A DNA stretch of 64,000 nucleotides from the NCBI GenBank assembly GCA_035525785.1, contig DATLDQ010000062.1:12181-76180 (forward strand), in the 5' to 3' direction. How positions within the stretch are numbered: the stretch's first letter is position 1; every line of letters begins with the position of its first letter. The notes under the pieces were generated by a model that saw only the letters and a program-made list of their open reading frames with translations, was not told the DNA's origin and made no database searches. The DNA comes from CADEED01 sp035525785. GTDB taxonomy: Bacteria; Pseudomonadota; Gammaproteobacteria; Steroidobacterales; Steroidobacteraceae. Below, in pieces: positions 42,606 to 50,967 of this stretch. Both the position numbers and the translations under genes were made by a program.

Positions 42606-43514
42606 ATGAACGCCATCGAAAAAGCCCAACGTCTCAAGCTCGCCGTGCAGAAGTCCGGCCGCCTCACCGACAACTCGCTGGAGCTGCTCAAGAACTGCGG
42701 CCTCAAGCTCTCGCGCGGCCGCGACCAGCTCATGGGCTTCGGCGAGAACATGCCGCTCGACGTGCTGTTCGTGCGTGACGACGACATCCCCGACCTCGTG
42801 CAGGAAGATGTCTGCGACCTCGGGCTCGTCGGGCGCAACGTGCTCGAGGAGAAGCGCCTGGAGATGATCTCGAAGGGGCACAAGCCGACGTTCAGCGAGC
42901 TGCGCACACTCGACTACGGCCGCTGCCGCCTGTCGCTCGCCATTCCCGAAGGGTTCATCTACGAAGGGCCGCGCTCTCTTGCGGGCAAGCGCATCGCCAC
43001 GAGCTACCCGTTCACGCTCGAGAACTGGTTGCGCGAGCGCGGCGTCACCGCCGACATCGTCACGTTGTCGGGTGCCGTCGAAATCGCACCGCGGCTCGGC
43101 CGCGCGGACGTGATCTGCGATCTCGTATCGACGGGCTCGACGCTGCAGGCCAATCACCTGCGGGAAGTCGAAACGGTTCTGCAGAGCCAGGCATTGCTGA
43201 TCCGCACGCCGGTCGAACTACCCGAAGCCAAGCAGGAGTGGGTCGACCGGCTGCTCATGCGCATCGACGGTGTCCAGCAGGTGCGCGAGAGCAAGTACAT
43301 CATGCTGCACGCTTCGCGCGCGGCATTGCCCGAGATCCGCCGGCTGCTGCCGGGCAGCGAATCGCCCACCATCATTCCGCTCGAAGGCGCGGGAGACCGC
43401 GTCGCGATCCATGCGGTGTGCCGCGAGAACGTGTTCTGGGAAACGCTCGAGAGCCTGAAGAAGGCCGGCGCGAGCGCGCTTCTGGTGTTGCCGGTCGAGA
43501 AAATGCTGGCATGA
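42606..43514 (+). CDS. hisG: ATP phosphoribosyltransferase (long form)
   Basis: The 302-residue protein is the long HisG with a C-terminal regulatory domain, so no HisZ is needed. It has LAVQKSGRLTDNSLELLKNC, LFVRDDDIPDLVQEDVCDLG, LVGRNVLEEKRL, and IATSYPFTLENWLRE; DVICDLVSTGSTLQANHL is the phosphoribosyl-diphosphate-binding signature. The C-terminal domain with SPTIIPLEGAGDRVAIHAV binds feedback histidine. It catalyses the first step of histidine synthesis. The stop overlaps hisD (ATGA). Confidence 0.97.
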   Translation: MNAIEKAQRLKLAVQKSGRLTDNSLELLKNCGLKLSRGRDQLMGFGENMPLDVLFVRDDDIPDLVQEDVCDLGLVGRNVLEEKRLEMISKGHKPTFSELRTLDYGRCRLSLAIPEGFIYEGPRSLAGKRIATSYPFTLENWLRERGVTADIVTLSGAVEIAPRLGRADVICDLVSTGSTLQANHLREVETVLQSQALLIRTPVELPEAKQEWVDRLLMRIDGVQQVRESKYIMLHASRAALPEIRRLLPGSESPTIIPLEGAGDRVAIHAVCRENVFWETLESLKKAGASALLVLPVEKMLA

Positions 43515-44818
43515 GGATCATCGCCTGGCAGGAGCTGAACGCCGAGCAGCGGCGCGCCACGCTGGCGCGGCCGGCGGCCGAAGCTCGCGCCGATGTCTTC
43601 CGGCAGGCTTCCGACATCGTCGCGGCCGTGCGCGCCGAAGGTGACGCCGCGGTGCGGCGCCTGACCAAGCAATTCGGCGGACCCGAGGTCGCGGACCTGC
43701 GTGCGTCGCGCGCGGAATTCGCGCAGGCACGCGCGACGCTCGGCGCCGTGCAGATCGCGGCGCTCGAGCGCGCCGTCGAGAACGTGACGCGCTTCCACGA
43801 GGCGCAGGTGAGTGCGCCGCTCGCCGTCGACACCATGCCGGGCGTGCGTTGCGAGCGCATCACGCGGGCCATCGACAGCGTCGGGATGTACGTGCCCGCG
43901 GGGTCGGCGCCCCTGCCCTCGACCGCGATCATGCTGGCCGTGCCGGCGCGCATCGCGGATTGCCGCTCGCGAGCCATTGCGAGCTCGCCGGGACCCGACG
44001 GCCGCATTCACGCCGCGGTGCTCGTGGCGGCGGAGCTCTGCGGCGTCGACACCGTTTACAAGATGGGCGGGGCGCAGGCGATCGCCGCGCTGGCTTTCGG
44101 CACCGAGACCGTCCGCAAGGTCGACAAGATCTTCGGACCCGGCAACGCATGGGTGACCGCCGCCAAGCAGATCGTAGCGAGTGATCCTAACGGCGCGGCG
44201 ATCGATCTGCCCGCGGGGCCCTCCGAGGTGCTCGTCATCGCCGATGATTCCGCCGATGCGAAATTCGTCGCCGCGGATCTGCTCGCGCAGGCCGAGCATG
44301 ACACGCTCGCGCAGGTGATCCTGGTGACCACCTCGGCGCGCGTCGCCGGCGCCGTGATGGCCGAGGTCGATGCGCAGATGCGGGCGCTGAGCCGCCAGAG
44401 CATCGTCGCCGAATCGGTGGCCAACATCCGCTACATCTTCGCGGCGGACCTCGACACCGCCACCGAAATCTCCAACCAGTACGCACCCGAGCATCTCATC
44501 ATCCAGACGCGCGAGCCGCGTGCGCTGCTCGACCAGGTCACGTGCGCGGGCTCGGTCTTCCTCGGCGCGTGGTCGCCCGAATCGATGGGCGACTACTGCT
44601 CGGGCACCAACCACGTGCTGCCTACCTATGGGTACGCGCGTTCGTACAGCGGCGTCTCGCTGCTCGAGTACCAGAAGCGCATCACCGTGCAGGAGCTCAC
44701 GCAAGCCGGCCTGCGTGCGCTCGGCCCGACCGCGATCACACTTTCGGACATGGAAGGCCTGGATGCCCACGGCAATGCCGTGAAGGTGCGCCTCGAGAAA
44801 CTGGGGGCCGCGCCATGA
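43511..44818 (+). CDS. hisD: Histidinol dehydrogenase
   Basis: The 435-residue protein has VGMYVPAGSAPLPSTAIMLA, MGGAQAIAALAFGTETV, the GPGNAWVTAAKQIV motif, DLPAGPSEVLVIADDSADA and LAQAEHDTLAQVILV with zinc and NAD-site residues. It oxidises histidinol to histidine in two steps. It starts at the ATG overlapping the hisG stop and its own stop overlaps hisC (ATGA). Confidence 0.97.
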   Translation: MRIIAWQELNAEQRRATLARPAAEARADVFRQASDIVAAVRAEGDAAVRRLTKQFGGPEVADLRASRAEFAQARATLGAVQIAALERAVENVTRFHEAQVSAPLAVDTMPGVRCERITRAIDSVGMYVPAGSAPLPSTAIMLAVPARIADCRSRAIASSPGPDGRIHAAVLVAAELCGVDTVYKMGGAQAIAALAFGTETVRKVDKIFGPGNAWVTAAKQIVASDPNGAAIDLPAGPSEVLVIADDSADAKFVAADLLAQAEHDTLAQVILVTTSARVAGAVMAEVDAQMRALSRQSIVAESVANIRYIFAADLDTATEISNQYAPEHLIIQTREPRALLDQVTCAGSVFLGAWSPESMGDYCSGTNHVLPTYGYARSYSGVSLLEYQKRITVQELTQAGLRALGPTAITLSDMEGLDAHGNAVKVRLEKLGAAP

Positions 44819-45861
44819 GCATCCTCTCGCTGGCGCGCCCCGAGATCGTGGCGCTCAAGGCATATTCACATGCGAGCTGGGACCCGGCGTTCGACCGGCT
44901 GCATGCCAATGAACTGCCCTGGCGGGCCGAGACCGACCGCTCCATCGCGGGCCTCAACCGCTATCCCGAGCCGCATCCGCACGTGCTCGCGGCGCGGCTG
45001 GCCACGCTCTACGGCGTGCGGGCGGAACAGTTGCTGCCGGGTCGCGGCAGCGACGAGTCCATCGACCTGCTGTTGCGTGGCTTTTGCCGTGCGGGTGTCG
45101 ACAACGTCATCATCTGCCCTCCCACGTTCGGCATGTATTCCGTGGCGGCCCGCATCCAGGGTGCCGAAGTCCGCGAAGTGCCGTTGCGCGCCACCGAGGG
45201 CTTCGCGTTGGATGCGCAGGCAATTCTGGCGGCCTGCGACGCCCACACGCGCATCGTTTTCCTGTGCTCGCCCAACAACCCCACCGGCAACGCGATGGAG
45301 CCCGCAGCCATCGAAAAGCTGCTGCGCGAGCTCGCCGGCCGCGCTCTGGTGGCGGTCGACGAGGCCTACATCGAGTTCTCCGGCGACCAGTCACTCGCTG
45401 CCCGGCTCGGGGCCTACCCGCATCTCGTGGTGCTGCGCACGCTGTCCAAGGCCTACGGACTGGCCGGCGCGCGCGTTGGTTCGTTGATTGCTTCCGCGGA
45501 AATCATCGCGCTGCTGGCCAAGGTCATTCCGCCCTATTCCATCCCGCAGCTCACCATCGAGGCGGTCCTGAGCACGCTCGCGGCACCCCAGCTCGCCATC
45601 CAGCGCGAGCGCGTGGCCCAGGTGCGCGCCGAGCGCGAGCGCGTCTCGGTCGCGCTCGCGAATGCGCGCGGGCTGCGCCGCCTGTGGCCGAGCGTCGCCA
45701 ACTTTCTGCTCGCAGACTTCGACGACGCGAACCGCGTGCTCGGCGCCGCGCGGGATGCGAAACTCCTGATCCGTGACATGCGCACCGTCTCGCCGCACTC
45801 GTTGCGCATCTCGGTGGGCACACCCGAACAGAATGACCGCCTGATCCGGAGCCTTTCATGA
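44815..45861 (+). CDS. hisC: Histidinol-phosphate aminotransferase
   Basis: The 348-residue class II aminotransferase has LLPGRGSDESIDLLLRGFCR, FLCSPNNPTGNAMEP, VAVDEAYIEFSGDQS and the PLP lysine in LRTLSKAYGLAGARVGSLIA. It transfers an amino group to imidazole-acetol phosphate. It overlaps both neighbours by 4 bp (hisD and hisB). Confidence 0.97.
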   Translation: MSILSLARPEIVALKAYSHASWDPAFDRLHANELPWRAETDRSIAGLNRYPEPHPHVLAARLATLYGVRAEQLLPGRGSDESIDLLLRGFCRAGVDNVIICPPTFGMYSVAARIQGAEVREVPLRATEGFALDAQAILAACDAHTRIVFLCSPNNPTGNAMEPAAIEKLLRELAGRALVAVDEAYIEFSGDQSLAARLGAYPHLVVLRTLSKAYGLAGARVGSLIASAEIIALLAKVIPPYSIPQLTIEAVLSTLAAPQLAIQRERVAQVRAERERVSVALANARGLRRLWPSVANFLLADFDDANRVLGAARDAKLLIRDMRTVSPHSLRISVGTPEQNDRLIRSLS

Positions 45862-46928
45862 GCCAGACCAAAGTGCTGTTCGTCGACCGCGACGGCACCC
45901 TCATCGAGGAGCCGCCGGACGAGCAGGTGGACGCGATCGAGAAGATCCGTTTCATGCCCGACGTATTCGCCGCCATGCGCCAGGCGAAGAAGCTCGGCTA
46001 CAGGCTGGCCATGGTCACGAACCAGGACGGGCTCGGCAGCGCGAGCTTTCCGCAGGCGGCCTTCGACGTGCCGCACGAGTTCATGATGGATGCGTTCAGC
46101 TCGCAGGGCATCGAGTTCGACGCCGTCTTCGTCTGTCCGCACCGCAAGTCCGATGGCTGCGATTGCCGCAAGCCCAAAGTGAAGCTGGTCGAGAGCTTCG
46201 TGCGCGAACAGTCCGTCGATCTCGCGGCGAGCGCCATGATCGGCGACCGCGACACCGACCTCGAGTTCGCGAAGAACCTCGGGGTGCGCGGCATCCGCGT
46301 GCGACGTCATGGCGCGCCGGACGAGACGTGGCCGGCGATCCTGCGGTCGCTGTCGGAGCGGAGGGCGCGCATCGTGCGCAAGACCAAGGAGACGGACATC
46401 GAGGTGAAGGTCAATCTCGATGCGACTGCACCCGTGAAGATCATCACCGGCATCGGCTTCTTCGATCACATGCTCGAGCAGATCGCCAAGCACGGCGGCT
46501 TCGCGCTCGAGCTCGACTGCAAGGGTGATCTCGAGATCGACGAACATCACACTGTCGAAGACTGCGCGCTCGCGCTCGGCGAAGCGCTGCGCACCGCGCT
46601 CGGCGACAAGGTCGGCATCGCGCGCTACGGCTTCGTGCTGCCCATGGACGAGGCGCAGGTGCGCGTCGCCATCGATCTGTCCGGTCGCGCATACGGCGTG
46701 TTCGAGGGCAAATTCCAGCGCGAGGCCGTCGGCGGGTTGCCGACCGAGCTCGTGCCGCACTTCTTCAAGTCACTGGCCGAAAGCCTCAAGGCGGCGGTAC
46801 ACGTGACCATCACGGGCGAGAACACCCACCACATGATCGAGGCCTGCTTCAAGGGCATGGGCCGGGCGCTGCGCCAGGCTTTCCGGCGTGAAGGCGAAGA
46901 TCTGCCTTCGACCAAGGGAGTCCTGTGA
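45858..46928 (+). CDS. hisB: Bifunctional histidinol-phosphatase / imidazoleglycerol-phosphate dehydratase
   Basis: The 356-residue fusion has an N-terminal HAD phosphatase (LFVDRDGTLIEEPPDEQ, VTNQDGLGSASFP, zinc-binding CPHRKSDGCDCRKP, IGDRDTDLEFAKNLG) and, from about residue 170, the dehydratase with GIGFFDHMLEQIAKHGGF, DEHHTVEDCALALGEAL and GENTHHMIEACFKGMG. This fusion is typical of gammaproteobacteria such as E. coli and Xanthomonas. It overlaps hisC and hisH by 4 bp each. Confidence 0.97.
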   Translation: MSQTKVLFVDRDGTLIEEPPDEQVDAIEKIRFMPDVFAAMRQAKKLGYRLAMVTNQDGLGSASFPQAAFDVPHEFMMDAFSSQGIEFDAVFVCPHRKSDGCDCRKPKVKLVESFVREQSVDLAASAMIGDRDTDLEFAKNLGVRGIRVRRHGAPDETWPAILRSLSERRARIVRKTKETDIEVKVNLDATAPVKIITGIGFFDHMLEQIAKHGGFALELDCKGDLEIDEHHTVEDCALALGEALRTALGDKVGIARYGFVLPMDEAQVRVAIDLSGRAYGVFEGKFQREAVGGLPTELVPHFFKSLAESLKAAVHVTITGENTHHMIEACFKGMGRALRQAFRREGEDLPSTKGVL

Positions 46929-47530
46929 GCGTCGCGATCATCGATAGCGGTGGTGCCAATATCGCGAGCCTGCGCGCCGCGCTGTCGCGGCTGGGCGCCG
47001 AGTCCGTGGTGACCAGCGACCCCGAGGTCATTCGACGCGCGTCGCGCGTGCTGTTGCCCGGCGTGGGCTCGGCGCACAACGCGATGCAGAGGCTGCGCGG
47101 CTCAGGCCTCGACCGGTTGATTCCGACGCTCAAGCAACCGCTGCTCGGCATCTGCCTCGGCATGCAGCTGTTGTTCGAACGTTCCGAAGAAGGCCCGGTC
47201 AATTGCCTGGGTGTGATCCCCGGTTCGATCGGCAAGCTCGCGATCGAGCCGGGCAAGCCCGTGCCACACATGGGCTGGAACCAGATGACCATGGTGCGGG
47301 AAGACCCGCTGCTCGACGGCATCAGCAGCCTCGATCACGTGTACTTCGTGCACAGCTTCTTCGCGCCGACCTCCGGTGCCACCGTGGCGATCACCGACTA
47401 CAGCGTGGCGCTCACGGCCGTCGCGCGCCGCGAAAACTTCTGCGGTACGCAATTCCATCCCGAGCGCTCGGGACAGGTCGGCGCGCGCATCCTCGCCAAT
47501 TTCCTCAAAGAAAGATTTGAAACCCAATGA
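46925..47530 (+). CDS. hisH: Imidazole glycerol phosphate synthase, glutamine amidotransferase subunit
   Basis: The 201-residue class I amidotransferase has the nucleophile in PLLGICLGMQLLFERSEEGP (Cys near residue 77), PHMGWNQM, and the His-Glu pair in GTQFHPERSGQVGARIL. It feeds ammonia from glutamine to HisF. The start GTG overlaps the hisB stop; the stop overlaps hisA. Confidence 0.97.
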   Translation: MSVAIIDSGGANIASLRAALSRLGAESVVTSDPEVIRRASRVLLPGVGSAHNAMQRLRGSGLDRLIPTLKQPLLGICLGMQLLFERSEEGPVNCLGVIPGSIGKLAIEPGKPVPHMGWNQMTMVREDPLLDGISSLDHVYFVHSFFAPTSGATVAITDYSVALTAVARRENFCGTQFHPERSGQVGARILANFLKERFETQ

Positions 47531-48267
47531 TCCTCATTCCATCCATAGATCTGCGCAATGGCCGGTGCGTCCGGTTGCTCAAGGGAAACTTCGACCAGGA
47601 GACGCGCTACGACCTCGAGCCGCATGAGCTGCTGCAGCGGTATCGCGCGCTCGGCGCGAGCTGGCTGCACGTGGTCGACCTCGACGGCGCCAAGGATGGC
47701 CGGCTCGCCAATCGCAGCGTCATCATCAGGCTCGCCTCGCAGAAGGCGCTGCACATCCAGGTGGGTGGCGGCGTACGTTCCGCGGCCGTGGTCGACGATC
47801 TCTTGCGCAACGGCATCGACCGCGTGATCGTCGGCAGCGCCGCGGTGGAGAAACCCGAAGAGGTACAAGGCTGGCTCAAGCGATATGGCGCGGAGAAGAT
47901 GGGGCTCGCCTTCGACATCCGCCACGATGCGCAAGGCGTGCCGCGGGTGCTCACGCGCGGATGGACGCAGGAATCCCGGCTTTCACTTTGGGAAGCCATC
48001 GATGTCTACCTGCCGCATGGCGTGAAGCACGTGCTGTGCACCGACGCGGAGCTCGACGGCGCCATGCAGGGTCCGGCCATCAATCTCTACCGGGAGTTCA
48101 CCCGGCGGTATCCGCAGATCCAGCTGCAGGCGTCGGGCGGAGTGCGCAGCGCCGCGGACCTCGCCGCACTGGCCGACATCAACAGCGCCGCGGCCATCAG
48201 CGGCAAGGCCCTGCTCGAGGAAGCCATCGAACCATCGGAGCTGAAGCCATTCTTGCCAAACGCATAA
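47527..48267 (+). CDS. hisA: ProFAR isomerase
   Basis: The 246-residue TIM barrel starts MILIPSIDLRNGRCVRLLKG with the catalytic Asp at 8, and contains ASWLHVVDLDGAKDGRLANR, LHIQVGGGVRSAAVVDDLL and VLCTDAELDGAMQGPAI with the second acidic residue, then LQASGGVRSAADLAAL. It opens the ring of ProFAR. Its 3' end overlaps the likely hisF start by 19 bp. Confidence 0.96.
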   Translation: MILIPSIDLRNGRCVRLLKGNFDQETRYDLEPHELLQRYRALGASWLHVVDLDGAKDGRLANRSVIIRLASQKALHIQVGGGVRSAAVVDDLLRNGIDRVIVGSAAVEKPEEVQGWLKRYGAEKMGLAFDIRHDAQGVPRVLTRGWTQESRLSLWEAIDVYLPHGVKHVLCTDAELDGAMQGPAINLYREFTRRYPQIQLQASGGVRSAADLAALADINSAAAISGKALLEEAIEPSELKPFLPNA

Positions 48268-49016
48268 TCCCCTGTCTCGACGTCCGCGACGGGCAGGTAG
48301 TCAAGGGCATCCGCTTCCGCGATCACCAGATCGTGGGAGATATCCTCGCGCTCGCGGAGCGCTACCGCAACGAGGGCGCCGACGAGGTCGTGTTCTACGA
48401 CATCACCGCCAGCCCCGAGGGCCGCAGTGTCGATCGCGCCTGGGTACGGCGCGTCGCGCAGGTACTCGACATTCCGTTCTGCGTGGCCGGCGGCATCCGT
48501 TCGGTGGAAGACGCAGAAGCCATCCTCAACGAAGGCGCCGAAAAGGTTTCGATCAATACACCCGCCATCACGAATCCAGGACTGATCGAAGAACTGGCGT
48601 CGCGATTCGGATCGCAATGCGTCGTGATCGGCATCGACAGCGCCAGCGTGGGTGATGCCTATCGCGTGTTCCAGTTCACCGGCGACCCCAACCGCTCACG
48701 CAATTCGGGGCTCGACACGCTGCAGTGGGTGAAAGAGGTGCAGGAGCGCGGTGCCGGCGAGATCGTCCTCAATTGCATGACCAGCGACGGAGTTCGTCGT
48801 GGCTACGACGTCGCGCAGCTCAAGACGGTGCGCGCGATCTGCGACGTACCGCTGGTGGCGTCGGGTGGCGCAGGCGCCCCCGCACACTTCGTCGACGTAT
48901 TCGACAAGGCAGGCGTCGACGCGGCGCTGGCTGCGAGCGTGTTCCACTCCGGCGCCATCGCCATCCCCGATCTCAAGACCACCCTTGCGGCGTCGGGTAT
49001 CGAGGTGCGGCTGTGA
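48249..49016 (+). CDS. hisF: Imidazole glycerol phosphate synthase, cyclase subunit; probable ATT start
   Basis: The product aligns residue for residue with HisF from LAKRIIPCLDVRDGQVVKG, where other HisF proteins begin M-LAKRIIPC. The codon in the Met position is ATT (48249). No ATG, GTG or TTG lies in frame nearby; the frame only reaches an ATG far upstream inside hisA. GGAG (48237-48240) lies 8 bases before the ATT, an ideal Shine-Dalgarno. Translated from ATT the protein has 255 residues, normal for HisF. It has VFYDITASPEGR, FCVAGGIRSVEDAE and VVIGIDSASVGDA. With HisH it makes imidazoleglycerol phosphate. Confidence 0.92.
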   Translation: MLAKRIIPCLDVRDGQVVKGIRFRDHQIVGDILALAERYRNEGADEVVFYDITASPEGRSVDRAWVRRVAQVLDIPFCVAGGIRSVEDAEAILNEGAEKVSINTPAITNPGLIEELASRFGSQCVVIGIDSASVGDAYRVFQFTGDPNRSRNSGLDTLQWVKEVQERGAGEIVLNCMTSDGVRRGYDVAQLKTVRAICDVPLVASGGAGAPAHFVDVFDKAGVDAALAASVFHSGAIAIPDLKTTLAASGIEVRL

Positions 49017-49648
49017 GCATGGACACCGGCGCCCTGGATATCACCCGAGTCGATTTCCAGAAGGGCGACGGACTCGTGCCCGCCATCGTGCAGGATGCGG
49101 ACTCCGGCGCCGTGCTCATGATGGCGTACATGAATCGCGAGGCTCTCGACGAGACGCTCAAACGCCGTCGCGCGGTCTTCTACTCGCGCAGCAAGCAGCG
49201 CCTCTGGGAAAAGGGCGAGACCACGGGCCACACACTCGACGTCGTCGACGTGGCACTCGACTGCGATGCCGATACCTTGCTCGTGACCGCGCGCCCGCGC
49301 GGACCCGCCTGCCACAACGGCACCCTCACCTGCTTCGGTGACGAGCCGCGCACCGCGGCCACTTCCATCGCTTTTCTTGCAAAGCTGGAAGCGGTGGTCG
49401 CACAGCGCTCCACCGAGAAGCCGGACTCGAGCTACACCGCCAAACTATTGGCCGCGGGGCTCAACAAGGTCGCACAGAAAGTCGGCGAAGAAGGCGTGGA
49501 GACGGCGCTCGCCGGCGTCGTCGAGTCGGAACAGAAGCTGGTCGAGGAATCCGCGGATCTGCTCTTCCATCTCCTGGTGCTGCTGCGTGCGCGGCGCGTA
49601 CCGTTGTCGCAGGTGGTCCAGGAACTCGAGAAGCGGCACCGCAAGTGA
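49013..49648 (+). CDS. hisIE: Bifunctional phosphoribosyl-AMP cyclohydrolase / phosphoribosyl-ATP pyrophosphatase
   Basis: The 211-residue fusion has the HisI part first (PAIVQDADSGAVLMMAYMN, VFYSRSKQRLWEKGETTGH, DCDADTLLVTARPRGPACHN) and the helical HisE part from about residue 120 (KVAQKVGEEGVETALAGVVE, ESADLLFHLLVLLRARRVPL). It covers steps 2 and 3 of histidine synthesis. The GTG at 49013 overlaps the hisF stop and has GAGG at suitable spacing; ATG 49019 is the alternative. Confidence 0.95.
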   Translation: MSMDTGALDITRVDFQKGDGLVPAIVQDADSGAVLMMAYMNREALDETLKRRRAVFYSRSKQRLWEKGETTGHTLDVVDVALDCDADTLLVTARPRGPACHNGTLTCFGDEPRTAATSIAFLAKLEAVVAQRSTEKPDSSYTAKLLAAGLNKVAQKVGEEGVETALAGVVESEQKLVEESADLLFHLLVLLRARRVPLSQVVQELEKRHRK

Positions 49649-49992
49649 TGGCCTCGCCCGTGGACGTCGTCGAGCGGCAGCTGCGCTGTTATAACCGCCG
49701 GCAACTCGATGCCTTCTGCGATTGTTTCGCGGATGACGCGCAGATCTTCGAGCTCGGGAGCCCGGCACCGACGCATGCGGGCAAGGTCGCGATCCGCGAG
49801 CGCTACCGCAACCTCTTCGAGCTGTCGCCGCAGCTGAACTGCCAACTCGTCAATCGCACCGCAGTGGGCCGCGTCGTCGTCGACCATGAGCACGTCACCG
49901 GGCGCCTCGGCTCGCCGGATGTGTTCGAAATACTGGCGATCTACGAAGTCGAAGGCGGCCTCATCCGTCGCGTGCACTTCGCGCGAGCCTGA
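49648..49992 (+). CDS. SnoaL/NTF2-like small protein at the end of the his operon
   Basis: The 114-residue protein has the cone-shaped NTF2/SnoaL pattern: VERQLRCYNRRQLDAFCDCF, ADDAQIFELG, AIRERYRNLFELSPQLNC, and a final FEILAIYEVEGGLIRRVHFA. This fold often acts as a small isomerase, hydrolase or ligand pocket, but the activity here is unknown. Its ATG shares a base with the hisIE stop (TGATG), so it is coupled to the his operon. GTG 49645 is an alternative start. Confidence 0.75.
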   Translation: MASPVDVVERQLRCYNRRQLDAFCDCFADDAQIFELGSPAPTHAGKVAIRERYRNLFELSPQLNCQLVNRTAVGRVVVDHEHVTGRLGSPDVFEILAIYEVEGGLIRRVHFARA

Positions 49993-50014
49993 TCGCGCCC
50001 CGTCCCCGGGCTAG

Positions 50015-50029
50015 ACCCGCCGCGCGGGT
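50015..50029 (+). terminator. Weak hairpin after the his operon
   Basis: The arms acccgc and gcgggt pair across a 3-base loop, then tctcgcgttatt follows. It may end the his transcript, but there is no proper T-run. Confidence 0.35.
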
Positions 50030-50047
50030 TCTCGCGTTATTCCAGTC

Positions 50048-50953
50048 ATGAGCAAGCCGGCATTGGGTCTGGGAGTCGCATGCATCGCGCTGGTGGTCAC
50101 GGTCATCGCCCAATGGATCGAGCTGCACCGGGCGGCTCCTGCCATTTCCCGCCCCGCTGCGGAACACGCTTCGACCAGCGAAACGATTCGTGCGGGGAAT
50201 CTGGCCTGTCAGTCAGGCAAACCGCCTGCGCCTGTCTCCTCCCCTGAACTGGTTGCAAGTGAAGTCCCACTGCCTCCTGAAGTGGACGACGAGTCGGTAA
50301 CCGATCCGGAGTTCGTGACCGCGATGATCGATTACCAGAAGATCGCGATGCGGCAGCAATACGCCGCGTTCATCGCAAGCCTGCATCTTCCAGCCGACAA
50401 GGCAGATCGGTTCTCGCAGTTGCTCGCGGAGCAATGGACGCGGAAAGTGATCAACCGTGTTCCCATGGATTACGAAAGCCGGGAGTGGGCCGGTGGCAAC
50501 GATGACGAACTGCGCACCGTACTGTCGCAGCCGCAGATCGATACCTTTCACCACTACCAGGAAACCGCGGCGACACGCGGTCAGGTCGAAATGTTGCGCA
50601 ATGAACTGATGTCGACTCCCGACCCACTGCGGGACGAGCAGATCGCGCCACTCGTGGACGCGCTGCATGCCGAAGAAATGCGTCTGATGACGGAAACGCG
50701 CGACTACGACGTTGCGGTGAACAAGTCAGACGGCGCGGCGGCCGAGTCCATGCGCCTCGCGGAAAGCTATTTCCTCGAACGCGAGACCGCCGCAAACGAG
50801 CGTGAGCTCAGCGCGGCGAGCGCACTCCTGTCGCGCGAACAATTGAAGGCACTGGAGCGGCACCTCGATGCACGACGCTCATTGGGGATCGCAGGCGCGA
50901 AACTGCGACGTCTCGATCGCGAGCGTGCGGACGCAGAGTCGGCCGGCCCATGA
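50048..50953 (+). CDS. Uncharacterised membrane-anchored helical protein
   Basis: I do not recognise this 301-residue protein. It begins with one membrane helix (residues 5-23, ALGLGVACIALVVTVIAQW) followed by a low-complexity stretch and a long, highly charged helical part (residues 90-300) with heptad-like segments such as AESYFLERETAANERELSAA and REQLKALERHLDARRSL. The second half is likely coiled coil in the periplasm. It lacks Cys pairs and catalytic motifs. It lies 55 bp after the his operon and is convergent with lysAC. Confidence 0.6.
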   Translation: MSKPALGLGVACIALVVTVIAQWIELHRAAPAISRPAAEHASTSETIRAGNLACQSGKPPAPVSSPELVASEVPLPPEVDDESVTDPEFVTAMIDYQKIAMRQQYAAFIASLHLPADKADRFSQLLAEQWTRKVINRVPMDYESREWAGGNDDELRTVLSQPQIDTFHHYQETAATRGQVEMLRNELMSTPDPLRDEQIAPLVDALHAEEMRLMTETRDYDVAVNKSDGAAAESMRLAESYFLERETAANERELSAASALLSREQLKALERHLDARRSLGIAGAKLRRLDRERADAESAGP

Positions 50954-50962
50954 CGGGCCGGC
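50942..50962. terminator. GC-rich hairpin between convergent genes
   Basis: The arms gccggccc (50942-50949) and gggccggc (50955-50962) form an 8-bp perfect stem whose 5-base loop holds the stop codon of the upstream gene. lysAC ends 6 bases further on. It may terminate both strands, but T-runs are missing. Confidence 0.5.
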
Positions 50963-50967
50963 GGACT

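Noticed and set aside
42185..42640. Search for a classical his leader (run of His codons) before hisG
   Set aside because: No His-rich leader frame or terminator is visible; control seems to be by the TrpR-like protein.
43154..44770. Minus-strand frame of 538 codons opposite hisG-hisD
   Set aside because: HisG and HisD are unmistakable on the plus strand; the shadow frame is composition-driven.
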